Shown: piece by piece, positions 44,492-52,803 of the stretch
How the letters are laid out: each line of letters starts with the position of its first letter
Numbering within the stretch: the stretch's first letter is position 1
The notes under the pieces: model-generated
Told to the model about the DNA's origin: nothing
What the model saw: the letters and a program-made list of their open reading frames with translations, nothing else
Databases searched by the model: none
Program-made: the position numbers and the translations under genes
Assembly: GCF_900446255.1 (NCBI RefSeq)
Contig: NZ_UIGI01000001.1
Location: 2,196,763-2,260,762 of the forward strand
Direction: 5' to 3'
DNA: 64,000 bases
From: Buttiauxella agrestis
GTDB taxonomy: Bacteria > Pseudomonadota > Gammaproteobacteria > Enterobacterales > Enterobacteriaceae

Positions 44492-45133
44492 TCAGTATTT
44501 TTTTGGCAAGGAATTTATCTTTAACAATTTCCCTCTATCCAACTCTATATGGCCACCGGTTCGCAGCGACAAAAGAATCTTCATAATCCCGCTACGTGAA
44601 AGATTGGACTTGCTGCGGATATAGCTTTCAATCGTTGTGTTGTTTCTGAGATCCTCATCCTCGCAAATGTACTCTAATATTTGCGCTCGAATAATATCGT
44701 AGGTGCGGGGCGCCGAAATTTGTTGCCCAAAGGTATAAAGTTTCGTCGTGACGACTAATAGATGTTGAGCCAGTGTTTTCCATAAATCGTGTTTTTCAAT
44801 CTGCTCAAGCGCATCGCTGGTCGTCATAATCCCAATCTCACAAGCCGAAACGGTTTTAAGATAGGTACCGAAATTCATACTGGTGAAGTTTCCTAAGCCA
44901 AAAACGGAAGGCGTTTTTCCGTAAACCATTACGATGTCGTCTTCTTTTCTGTGTAACTCAAACTTGCCTTTAGCAATCAGATAGCACAAAGGAGCATCCT
45001 GGCTGGCAATACTTATTTTTCGGCGTGGGGGGTAGGTTTTGACGACGGCGAAGGGCAAAAGGGCATTGACCAGTTCGGCTGAATAGGGAGATGGAACGGA
45101 AAGTAGCGTGGGAAGTTCATTTTCAACGCTCAT
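44492..45133 (-). CDS. IprA/YaiV-like winged-helix regulator (paralogue A)
   Basis: This 213-aa protein has a cyclic-nucleotide-binding-like N-terminal domain (LCYLIAKGKFELHRKEDDIVMVYGKTPSVFG) and a C-terminal winged helix (SYIRSKSNLSRSGIMKILLSLRTGGHIELDRGKLLKIN). This layout is that of IprA (YaiV) of enterobacteria. The conserved cNMP-binding phosphate loop is not evident, so it may not bind a nucleotide. I use the Met at 45133, with AAGGG 8 bp upstream. It is 109 bp downstream of its paralogue and in the same direction, so they are likely cotranscribed. Confidence 0.85.
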   Translation of the reverse strand: MSVENELPTLLSVPSPYSAELVNALLPFAVVKTYPPRRKISIASQDAPLCYLIAKGKFELHRKEDDIVMVYGKTPSVFGLGNFTSMNFGTYLKTVSACEIGIMTTSDALEQIEKHDLWKTLAQHLLVVTTKLYTFGQQISAPRTYDIIRAQILEYICEDEDLRNNTTIESYIRSKSNLSRSGIMKILLSLRTGGHIELDRGKLLKINSLPKKY

Positions 45134-45242
45134 TGCAGTGCCCTTAATCAAAACTATTCCGAGGTTTTAATATCAATTATAGGGGCACTTACAATGTTAA
45201 GAGCAAAAATTTATTGGCGCAAAAGTGGCTAACTTGCTCAAT

Positions 45243-45908
45243 TCAAGAGCATTTTACGGGTAGGTTACTTACGCCAAGCAGCACTCCACGCTGTAATTCA
45301 ATATGCCCATCTTCACGCAGCCGGGAAAGAATACGCATAATGCCACTACGTGAGAGATAGGTTCTGTCTTGAATGTAATTGGCTGCGGTCACATTCATAC
45401 GAAAACGCTCCGACTCCTGCATTAACTCCAGCAACTGGATTCTGATTATCTCGTAGGAAGAGAGTTGCGATATGACAGTGCAATGCTCATAAATTCTTGA
45501 AGCTGTGTAAATAATCAGATGGCATAGGCTTTCCCATAGCTGCTCCTTTTCAATAACCAGGCTGATTCGCTCAGCTGAAATACGGCTTATCTTCACATTT
45601 TCAGATGCACGCACATATAGATGAGGGTGTTGCGTCTGTAAATTACTCACCCCAAGCAAGAATGGCCCTTTCTCCGAGTTAAGAATCATCCCGTCCCCAC
45701 GACGATGTAACGTGACGTTTCCTTCATGTAATAAGTAGCACACCCTCTTATTATTGTAGATGTAGCGCAGGGCCTCACCTCTGGATGGGGTAAATATCTC
45801 TGCGTATGGGCTGATGCAATCCATCAATTTTTGAATATGCACGAGAGGCTTTGCTGTCGAAACAGGTACAGATTGAGTAATATTTTCGACAAAGATTTTC
45901 GACTTCAT
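45243..45908 (-). CDS. IprA/YaiV-like winged-helix regulator (paralogue B)
   Basis: This 221-aa protein is a clear paralogue of the 44492-45133 product: RVCYLLHEGNVTLHRRGDGMILNSEKGPFLLG in the sensor-like domain and YIQDRTYLSRSGIMRILSRLREDGHIELQRG in the winged helix, where SRSGIM(K/R)IL is identical in both. It is divergent from the major pilin of fimbrial operon 2 across a 532-bp region, so fimbrial control is likely. A copy of the 18-bp motif shared with two other promoters lies 87 bp upstream. Confidence 0.85.
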   Translation of the reverse strand: MKSKIFVENITQSVPVSTAKPLVHIQKLMDCISPYAEIFTPSRGEALRYIYNNKRVCYLLHEGNVTLHRRGDGMILNSEKGPFLLGVSNLQTQHPHLYVRASENVKISRISAERISLVIEKEQLWESLCHLIIYTASRIYEHCTVISQLSSYEIIRIQLLELMQESERFRMNVTAANYIQDRTYLSRSGIMRILSRLREDGHIELQRGVLLGVSNLPVKCS

Positions 45909-45994
45909 GTATCAGAGTCCATAAGTTTTCACCTACGAGTGCGTTATTGGGTTTCAATTATCATTGCGATGATGTCTTTATTAAATGAATATAT

Positions 45995-46012
45995 GATCTA
46001 AAAATAGACTGA
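45995..46012. promoter_or_regulatory. Shared 18-bp motif, copy C
   Basis: GATCTAAAAATAGACTGA matches copy A (53674-53691) at 14 of 18 positions, including the half-site TAGACTGA exactly. It begins 87 bp upstream of the IprA-like paralogue B start. Confidence 0.5.
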
Positions 46013-46175
46013 GAATATAACAATTATTTAATAACTACAGTTTAAAAGAATTTAAGAGGTGATCATTTTTAGGTTTTTTACAATTAATGTTGTTTGGTTT
46101 GTATCGCATAATTCATTGATATGTATGGTTGCTGCGCTTGCGGGTAATGTGTTTTTAATAAATTGTTAATAAATC

Positions 46176-46193
46176 AGTCTACATTTAGATAAG
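46176..46193. promoter_or_regulatory. Shared 18-bp motif, copy B
   Basis: AGTCTACATTTAGATAAG matches copy A (53674-53691) at 13 of 18 positions, with the first 8 identical. It ends 247 bp before the major pilin start. Confidence 0.5.
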
Positions 46194-46440
46194 AATAAAA
46201 TTGTCACAATAAAATAGTTGGATTAAATTTATCTCCAGCAAGACAACATCACCTGTAAGAACAGTTTGCTATTTGGTTTATAGATTTAAATCAAGGGCGA
46301 AAATTGGATATTGGTATTTTAGTACATATGTACAAAAAAGATGGATGTCTGCGCTTCTGAATAAGAAGTATAGAAACCTGCTATCGCAACATATAAATGT
46401 TATGCGATTTGCTGGCACAACACTCTCAAGGAAAATTTAA

Positions 46441-46971
46441 ATGAAAAAGAATCTGATCGCTGTTGCTTTTGCTGCTGTTGCCGCTGTTTCTGCATCTAAT
46501 GCATTTGCACTTTCTGGCACCGTTAACTTCACCGGTGAAATTCTGGACGCCGCTTGTACTGTTGATGTCGCTTCTCAGAACCAGACTGTTGCACTGGGTG
46601 CATATAACAAGTCTGAATTCCCCAATTTTGGTGATGTTACAGCAGCTAAACGATTCTCTATAGTTCTGAAAGACTGCCCGGCAACAGTAACTGCTGCGCA
46701 CGTACGTTTTGATGGTACACCAGAAGCATCTAACCCAGACCTATTAGCAATTAACAGTACTGTTGCGGGTGCAGCAACTGGCGTGGCAATTAACCTGATG
46801 TCTGCTGATATGGCTCAATTGCCACTGCACGGTGAGAATACATACCGTTACAATCTGAGCAGCACTGAAGACAACACTTTGAATTTCTACGCTCAGTATA
46901 AAGCAACAGCTATTCCAGTTACTGCTGGTCCAGCAAACTCTGTAGCTAACTTCTCTGTTATCTATAACTAA
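46441..46971 (+). CDS. Major fimbrial subunit of operon 2 (FimA-like pilin)
   Basis: This 176-aa precursor has a signal peptide (LIAVAFAAVAAVSASNAFA) and a pilin domain with Cys in LDAACTVDVASQ and LKDCPATVT, ending VANFSVIYN. It shares plan and several phrases with the pilin at 5760-6296. AAGG lies upstream of the ATG after a 250-bp leader. It is promoter-proximal and followed by a terminator hairpin, so it should be the abundant shaft subunit. Confidence 0.92.
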   Translation: MKKNLIAVAFAAVAAVSASNAFALSGTVNFTGEILDAACTVDVASQNQTVALGAYNKSEFPNFGDVTAAKRFSIVLKDCPATVTAAHVRFDGTPEASNPDLLAINSTVAGAATGVAINLMSADMAQLPLHGENTYRYNLSSTEDNTLNFYAQYKATAIPVTAGPANSVANFSVIYN

Positions 46972-46990
46972 TCTGCACCAGTAATAACAG

Positions 46991-47015
46991 GGGCCGGATA
47001 ACCCGGCCCTTTTTT
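46991..47015 (+). terminator. Hairpin with T-run between major pilin and chaperone genes of operon 2
   Basis: GGGCCGG and CCGGCCC pair around a 5-base loop and are followed by TTTTTT. It lies 19 bp after the pilin stop and 13 bp before the chaperone start, the same position as the hairpin at 5722-5749 in operon 1, so it should act as an attenuator rather than an operon end. Confidence 0.88.
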
Positions 47016-47028
47016 ATAGAGGTATAAA

Positions 47029-47706
47029 ATGAACTTTTTTAGCAAAACTTTAATTGCCCTGGCAATCGCCAGCACGGGTATTTCTGCGGCCAATGCGGGT
47101 GTTATTATTGGCGGCACTCGTGTCATTTATGACGGTAATAAAAAGGAAGCATCTATTAGTGTTAACAACCCGGATGGAACGCCTTATTTGATTCAGTCCT
47201 GGATTGAGACGCAAAATGGTGGCGCCGAGAAAGCTCCTTTTGTTATCACACCTCCTTTATATCGTCTGGATAGCAATCAGCAAAACGTTGAACGAATTAT
47301 TCTGGCCGGTTCTGTTGCACAAGATAAAGAAAGTTTGTACTGGCTGAATATTAAAGCAATTCCAGCAGCACCTAAAAAAGATAATACATTACAAATCGCG
47401 GTGAAAACACGCTTCAAACTAATTTACCGCCCGGCAGATCTAAAAGGTACGACCCCTGAAGAGAAGGCTGAATCCCTGACCTGGTCTGTTGCCGGTAATC
47501 AACTACAGGTCACCAACCCAAGTTCGTATGTTATTAATTTTAATGAAATCAAAGTTGGCGGAAAAAAACTTGACGACGTGTCTTATGTGCTGCCAGGCGC
47601 AACTGCACGCTTCACTCTGCCAAAGGGTGTGAGCGGTGGGAATATGACCTTTACCGTAATTAATGATTACGGTGGTCCAGGTCCTGTACACAGCAAAAGC
47701 CTTTAA
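47029..47706 (+). CDS. Periplasmic fimbrial chaperone of operon 2
   Basis: This 225-aa PapD-like chaperone has a signal peptide ending at SAANAG and the family segments GVIIGGTRVIYDGNKKEASI, YLIQSWIE, FVITPPLYRLDSNQQN with a following Arg, LYWLNIKAIPA, and the C-terminal domain with VINFNEIKVGGK. It begins 13 bp after a T-run and continues into the usher gene after 37 bp. Confidence 0.94.
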   Translation: MNFFSKTLIALAIASTGISAANAGVIIGGTRVIYDGNKKEASISVNNPDGTPYLIQSWIETQNGGAEKAPFVITPPLYRLDSNQQNVERIILAGSVAQDKESLYWLNIKAIPAAPKKDNTLQIAVKTRFKLIYRPADLKGTTPEEKAESLTWSVAGNQLQVTNPSSYVINFNEIKVGGKKLDDVSYVLPGATARFTLPKGVSGGNMTFTVINDYGGPGPVHSKSL

Positions 47707-47743
47707 CACTCCGACCGCGAAATAAAACGGGACAAAATTAATT

Positions 47744-50266
47744 ATGCAAAAAGAAACTAATCTTTTTAAACCGGCCAGGCTGGCAATATATATCGCGGTC
47801 GCGTTGAGTGCATTAAGCCATACAGCAAGTGCTCGGGACGTATTCAACCCAGAATTACTCGAGTTAGGTAACCCAGGGGCAAGTAAAACCGACCTTTCAT
47901 CTTTTGAGTCTGGTTCGCAGGCCCCGGGTACTTATCATGTCGATATTGTTCTCGATGATCAGACGATTGACACACGTGATATTGAATTTAAAGCCGTGAC
48001 AGATAAAAACGGTGATAGCGACTTACAGCCATGTATCAGCGTTGAAACCCTGAAAAGCTGGGGAGTAAAAACAGAGTTATTCCCTGAACTGTCAAAAGAT
48101 GGAACATGTGCCAATTTTGGCGCTATTCCACAGGCATCGGCAACGCTTCAATTTAGCACCCAGCGACTGTTAATTAGTATTCCGCAGGCGGCTTTGTCTC
48201 CGCAAGCTCGCGGCTATGTGCCACCCGAGCAGTGGGACGAAGGTATTACTGCGGCAATGCTTAACTACAGCATGAGCGGGGCGAATAACTGGTCACGAAA
48301 TAAGAATGGGTCTGACGGTAATTCCCAGTATGCCAACCTGCGTCCAGGTTTCAATATCGGCCCATGGCGTTTGCGTAACTACACCACATGGAACCGTGAC
48401 AGCAACGGGCAGGATAGGTGGGATACGGTTTATACCTACGCCCAGCGCGACATCATTCCGTTAAAAGCGCAGTTAACGGCGGGTGACAGCACTGCACCTT
48501 CAGAAATTTTCGACAGTATGCCGTTCCGTGGGGCGCAACTGGCCTCGGATGACGATATGTTGCCCGATTCAATGAAGGGCTATGCGCCGGTGGTGCGTGG
48601 TATTGCCAGAAGCAACGCGCAAATTATGATTCGCCAGAATGGTTACGTGATTTACCAGAGTTACGTCGCACCGGGTGCATTTGAAATTACGGATATGTAC
48701 CCAACCGGCGGCGCGGGTGATTTAGATGTCACGGTTAAGGAAGCGGATGGCAGTGAACAGCATTTCACTGTGCCATTTGCTTCTTTACCGTTGTTGCAAC
48801 GTGAAGGGCGACTGAAGTATGCCGTCACGGGTGGCCAGTACCGTTCTTATGACAACAGTGTTGAGAAAACCCCGTTTGCCCAGATGACGGCCATCTACGG
48901 TTTGCCTAAAGGTTTTACCATTTATGGCGGTATGCAGGAATCAAGTAAGTATCAGTCACTGGCGTCCGGTATTGGCAAAAACATGGGGGACTTCGGGGCT
49001 GTTTCTGCAGACGTGACTCAGGCCTGGTCCCAACCTAAGAACGAAGTGAAAAGTAACGGCCAGTCATGGCGCGCACGCTACAGTAAAAACTTCGTCGAAA
49101 CGGGAACCAACTTTGCTATTGCGGGTTATCGCTATTCAACCAGTGGTTACTACGGCATGCAGGACGTGCTCGATTCCTACAGCAATAACAATATTATTGC
49201 CGAGCGCCGCCGCAACCGTATGGAAGTGACCATGAACCAGTCGCTGGGTGCCGATTTGGGTTCTGTGATGCTGGGCGCGGTACGGGAAGATTACTGGAGT
49301 AACGGTAAAACGATGCAGTCTATCACCGCGGGGTATAACAACTCCTGGCGCGCGATTAACTACGGCATTACCTATACCTATAGCAAAAATGGTACTTCAG
49401 ACGGATACAGCCAGGCCGCCCGCTACGACAAAGACCAGCAGATTGCACTGAATATCAGCATTCCGCTTGACCGATTCCTGCCGAGCACATGGGCTAACTA
49501 CTCCATGAATGCCAGCCAAAAAACCGGCACTACGCATACGGTGGGTCTTAACGGTGTCGCAATGGAAAACAATTCCCTCAACTGGAACGTGCAGGAAGGG
49601 TATGGCACCAATGACGTCGGTAATACGGGTACCGCGAATGCTGATTACCGAGGGACTTACGGTGAAGTGACGGCGGGTTATAGCTATGACCAGAACAGCG
49701 ATCGCCTGAATTATGGTCTGCAGGGTGGGGTCATTGCTCACGCAGATGGTATTACGCTTTCACAACCGCTGGGCGAAACCAACGTCCTGATAAAAGCGCC
49801 AGGCGCTAAGGGCGTGAGCGTACAAAACCAGACCGGGGTTAAAACAGACTTCCGTGGTTATACGGTGGCAAGTAGCGTAACACCATTCCGTAAAAATGAT
49901 ATTACGCTCGACCCGCAAACCCTGGCGAACAATGCTGAGCTTGACTTAACCACCAGTACGGTCATTCCAACTCGTGGAGCTGTAGTCCGGGCTGAATATA
50001 TTGCCAACCTGGGGATGCGCGTATTAATGACGTTAACCCAGAAGAATGGGAAATCTGTTCCATTCGGCGCAATGGTGAGCATCCCTGGACAGCAAGGGCG
50101 CAGCTTTATTGTCGGGGATGCAGGCCAGGTCTATTTAACTGGTGTTAATCCTGAGGGGACATTGACGGTGCAATGGGGGCAGGGATCTGATGAGAAATGC
50201 CAGGTGACCTATAAATTACCTGAGACTGAAAAAGGGATTGTTAACTTGTCCAGGCAGTGTCAATAA
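47744..50266 (+). CDS. Fimbrial outer-membrane usher of operon 2
   Basis: This 840-aa usher has N-terminal DVFNPELLELGNPG, FESGSQAPGTYHVDIVLD, then RGYVPPEQWDEGITAAMLNY, FRGAQLASDDDMLPDSMKGYAPVVRGIARSNAQ, APGAFEITDMYPTGGAGDLDVTV, and C-terminal TGVKTDFRGYTV and FGAMVSIPGQ. It is homologous to the usher at 2376-4961 along the whole length but clearly diverged. It assembles the operon 2 fibre. Confidence 0.95.
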   Translation: MQKETNLFKPARLAIYIAVALSALSHTASARDVFNPELLELGNPGASKTDLSSFESGSQAPGTYHVDIVLDDQTIDTRDIEFKAVTDKNGDSDLQPCISVETLKSWGVKTELFPELSKDGTCANFGAIPQASATLQFSTQRLLISIPQAALSPQARGYVPPEQWDEGITAAMLNYSMSGANNWSRNKNGSDGNSQYANLRPGFNIGPWRLRNYTTWNRDSNGQDRWDTVYTYAQRDIIPLKAQLTAGDSTAPSEIFDSMPFRGAQLASDDDMLPDSMKGYAPVVRGIARSNAQIMIRQNGYVIYQSYVAPGAFEITDMYPTGGAGDLDVTVKEADGSEQHFTVPFASLPLLQREGRLKYAVTGGQYRSYDNSVEKTPFAQMTAIYGLPKGFTIYGGMQESSKYQSLASGIGKNMGDFGAVSADVTQAWSQPKNEVKSNGQSWRARYSKNFVETGTNFAIAGYRYSTSGYYGMQDVLDSYSNNNIIAERRRNRMEVTMNQSLGADLGSVMLGAVREDYWSNGKTMQSITAGYNNSWRAINYGITYTYSKNGTSDGYSQAARYDKDQQIALNISIPLDRFLPSTWANYSMNASQKTGTTHTVGLNGVAMENNSLNWNVQEGYGTNDVGNTGTANADYRGTYGEVTAGYSYDQNSDRLNYGLQGGVIAHADGITLSQPLGETNVLIKAPGAKGVSVQNQTGVKTDFRGYTVASSVTPFRKNDITLDPQTLANNAELDLTTSTVIPTRGAVVRAEYIANLGMRVLMTLTQKNGKSVPFGAMVSIPGQQGRSFIVGDAGQVYLTGVNPEGTLTVQWGQGSDEKCQVTYKLPETEKGIVNLSRQCQ

Positions 50267-50404
50267 ATAACGTCTCAGATAATGGTGTAAACCTCCGTTT
50301 AACAGTGCGCTGCGCACTATGATTTGCTAAACACCACAGAAGTGGGCGTTCAGAAAATATATGTGCAGTGTCATTAACTTAGTCACGAATTTCTGGTAAT
50401 TAAT

Positions 50405-51358
50405 ATGAACAAATTAATATTAAATTATATTTTATTAATGACCGCATTGCTCTCGAGTGGATCGGTTTTGGCAGGGTGTGCTACAAATAGGTCAGGAGCG
50501 AATCAACAAACCCTAACAATCACAGTACCTGATTTTAGTGTACAAAGAGATGTGCCTAATGGGACCATAATTGCTACAGCTAACAGTGTTGCGTCTGATG
50601 TTGTGTTTAGTTGTACCGCAGGAGGCGGCGGATGGTATTCAATAATGAGTTTATTTACCACCCCTAGTGGCATTGCTCATTTTTATAAAACGAATATAGA
50701 TGGTGTCGGCGTCTCAATAGGGGGGGCGACAACCAATTTTGAAAATCCTCCAATTTATGCTTCTACTAATATTAATGAAGCAATATGGATTTCCGCAAAA
50801 ACGGTAAAATTTATCAAAACCGGTCCAATAACTTCAGGTACGATAACATCTGGCGTGTTGGGATATATGTGGGGAAATGATGACGGACCTTCTGTCCCGG
50901 CCTTACAATATTTTGTGAATGGACCAAAGATAACAGTATTAGCCTGTCAAATTAAAACGCAAAATCTGATGTTTCCTATTGGGGATATACCGGCGTCAGC
51001 TTTTGGCTCGTCGGTGGGCGCTACACCAGCAGTGGCGCAAAATACACAAAACTTAGGTTTAGACTGTGATCCTCAGGCTAATATAAACGTTTCGCTTTCA
51101 GGTACGCAAAACCCGGATGTTGGCACAACAAGCGTATTAGCGTTATCCGGCCAGGGGAGTGCGGGTGTTGCAAAAGGTGTGGGTGTACAGATTGTCTATA
51201 ACGGATCGCCGCTAATTTTAAATAACAATATAGTTTTAAAACGCTCAATGGGTGGTATAGAAACATTCCCATTGGTTGCCCGTTATTACCAAACCAAAAC
51301 AGTAGTAGCAACAGGCACGGCCAATGCAAACGCCACGCTTAATTTAACCTATCAATAA
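50405..51358 (+). CDS. Fimbrial tip adhesin of operon 2
   Basis: This 317-aa exported protein has a signal peptide ending SVLAGC; the Cys there is the first of the adhesin domain rather than a clear lipobox. A unique N-terminal domain runs to about residue 180. A pilin domain follows (ITVLACQIKTQNLMFPIGDIP, LGLDCDPQANINVSLSG) and ends ANATLNLTYQ. The DNA is notably more AT-rich than the usher gene and is preceded by a 138-bp gap, so this gene may have been exchanged separately, as often seen in tip adhesins. Confidence 0.82.
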   Translation: MNKLILNYILLMTALLSSGSVLAGCATNRSGANQQTLTITVPDFSVQRDVPNGTIIATANSVASDVVFSCTAGGGGWYSIMSLFTTPSGIAHFYKTNIDGVGVSIGGATTNFENPPIYASTNINEAIWISAKTVKFIKTGPITSGTITSGVLGYMWGNDDGPSVPALQYFVNGPKITVLACQIKTQNLMFPIGDIPASAFGSSVGATPAVAQNTQNLGLDCDPQANINVSLSGTQNPDVGTTSVLALSGQGSAGVAKGVGVQIVYNGSPLILNNNIVLKRSMGGIETFPLVARYYQTKTVVATGTANANATLNLTYQ

Positions 51359-51376
51359 AATGGGGAGATACACGAA

Positions 51377-51880
51377 ATGAAAAAATTAATTGGAATGAGT
51401 TTTTTAGTAGCGAGTGCATCATTATTTGCAGCAGACCCGGTGACTCTTAATATTACCGGTAATATCGTGGCAACGCCGTGCCAGGTAAGCAGTGATAGCG
51501 TTACGATAGGGGTGGATTTGGGCCAGAATATTCAGGCTTCAGATATGCAGACAGCTGGCGCTGCCGCAGGATGGAAACCGATTAATATCAAACTGGTTTC
51601 TTGCCCGGCAGGGACATCTTCCGTAATAATGACCATGCATGGTACAGCAGACCCAGTACAGCCAGCCGATTTGTATTTGAACAACGGTGCAGCACAGAAC
51701 GTTTCTGTTCAGTTGCAAAGTACAGGTGGAACGGTATTAGGTGATGGTAAAACAATTACCGGAAACATTAGCAGTGGTGCATATACCTTCCCGTTACAGG
51801 CTCGCGCATATACCAAAGATGGCGGTGCTACACCGGGTACAATTGCTGCAACGGTAACCGCGTCTTTTGTTTATAATTAA
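51377..51880 (+). CDS. Fimbrial minor subunit of operon 2
   Basis: This 167-aa pilin-family protein has a signal peptide (IGMSFLVASASLFAAD), Cys in VATPCQVSSDS and LVSCPAGTSS, and the C-terminal strand TVTASFVYN. It starts 18 bp after the adhesin and closes the operon. Operon 2 has one minor subunit and one chaperone where operon 1 has two of each. Confidence 0.9.
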   Translation: MKKLIGMSFLVASASLFAADPVTLNITGNIVATPCQVSSDSVTIGVDLGQNIQASDMQTAGAAAGWKPINIKLVSCPAGTSSVIMTMHGTADPVQPADLYLNNGAAQNVSVQLQSTGGTVLGDGKTITGNISSGAYTFPLQARAYTKDGGATPGTIAATVTASFVYN

Positions 51881-51913
51881 TTATTAGAAATTTAATAAAT
51901 GAGTTCCCTATCT

Positions 51914-51944
51914 GATGCTGCATATTCTTAGATTATGCAGCATC
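51914..51944. terminator. Long hairpin after fimbrial operon 2
   Basis: GATGCTGCATA and TATGCAGCATC form an 11-bp perfect stem with a 9-base loop. It is followed by GGATTCTCTC rather than a T-run, so it is likely an mRNA-stabilising 3' end or a weak terminator. Confidence 0.6.
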
Positions 51945-52084
51945 GGATTCTCTCACAAGTAATAACATACAAAACCATTGTAGCTTGTTAGGGCATTGCG
52001 TCCGTCCCACCAGTTTGTTTAAACCATCAGATAATTTCACATTACGTGCACCCATTAAATAGCATTGTAATGGGAGGGTGTATA

Positions 52085-52735
52085 TTGAAAGTTGTTATTG
52101 AAGAATCAGATGCTTTGTATCGTCATGGCATGGAACAATTGTTAAAGAAAATTTTTGCTAGTCAGGGGAATGAAACTGTTGAAATTGAAAAGCTAACCCC
52201 AACCAATTTATTGAGTGCGGATATCATTGTGAAGCGTTACGATGCCGGCATTAAGTATATTTGCCAGCCGCTAATACGTAAAAGAAAAGCTTACAGTTTG
52301 ATTATTGGCGTTTATGAAGGGAATAGGGATGATATTAATTCAGGCCTTCCGCTTTGTATCTCTAATATTGTTTTTATAAATAGAAGAGAGTCAGTCGTTA
52401 AGGCGAAAGACATCATCATGCAGGGGTGGGAAGAATGTCACTCCAGACCTCGCAGCTATAATCACTTGATGTGTGTTTCATGCAAACACCGAACGTTGAC
52501 TTCACAACAAGTGTTGGTGGCCGCGCATTTTTATCGTGGCTATAGTCCGCAAAAAACAGCTGAAATATTAAATATCAACTATAAAACAGTTGGGGCGCAT
52601 AAGCGCATGATAATGACTAAATTCGATCTCGAGACTGATTATGACTTGTTGAATTTTATTAATATTCTTTTAAAGAATAATTATGCGTCAGAGCGATTTA
52701 AAAATATTTTAAATTCGCGGCTAGAGCATCTTTAA
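52085..52735 (+). CDS. LuxR-type regulator with atypical receiver domain (paralogue 1), TTG start
   Basis: This 216-aa protein lies just after fimbrial operon 2. I start it at TTG 52085, which has GGGAGGG 6 bp upstream and aligns exactly with the start of its paralogue at 53430; upstream ATGs have no such site. The N-terminal part looks like a receiver domain (VVIEESDALYRHGMEQLL) but where the phosphoacceptor Asp should be it has Arg51 (ADIIVKRY). A Cys pair (C130-x2-C133) leads into a LuxR helix-turn-helix, RTLTSQQVLVAAHFYRGYSP with INYKTVGAHKRMIMTKF. It probably regulates fimbriae. Confidence 0.82.
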   Translation: MKVVIEESDALYRHGMEQLLKKIFASQGNETVEIEKLTPTNLLSADIIVKRYDAGIKYICQPLIRKRKAYSLIIGVYEGNRDDINSGLPLCISNIVFINRRESVVKAKDIIMQGWEECHSRPRSYNHLMCVSCKHRTLTSQQVLVAAHFYRGYSPQKTAEILNINYKTVGAHKRMIMTKFDLETDYDLLNFINILLKNNYASERFKNILNSRLEHL

Positions 52736-52803
52736 GAGCGAGCATGGGGGAGAGATAAGAACTTTATGATAATTTCATCAGCTGATGATTTTTAATTTTT
52801 TTT

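Larger units (their letters stand above)
45909..46440. promoter_or_regulatory. Divergent AT-rich control region of fimbrial operon 2
   Basis: These 532 bases separate the IprA-like gene (minus) from the major pilin (plus) and are very AT-rich. They hold two copies of an 18-bp motif (45995-46012 and 46176-46193) and the palindrome GTACATATGTAC at 46322-46333, itself flanked by TTTT and AAAA runs. No gene is seen. Low GC and several T/A runs make it a probable H-NS target, by inference. Confidence 0.6.
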
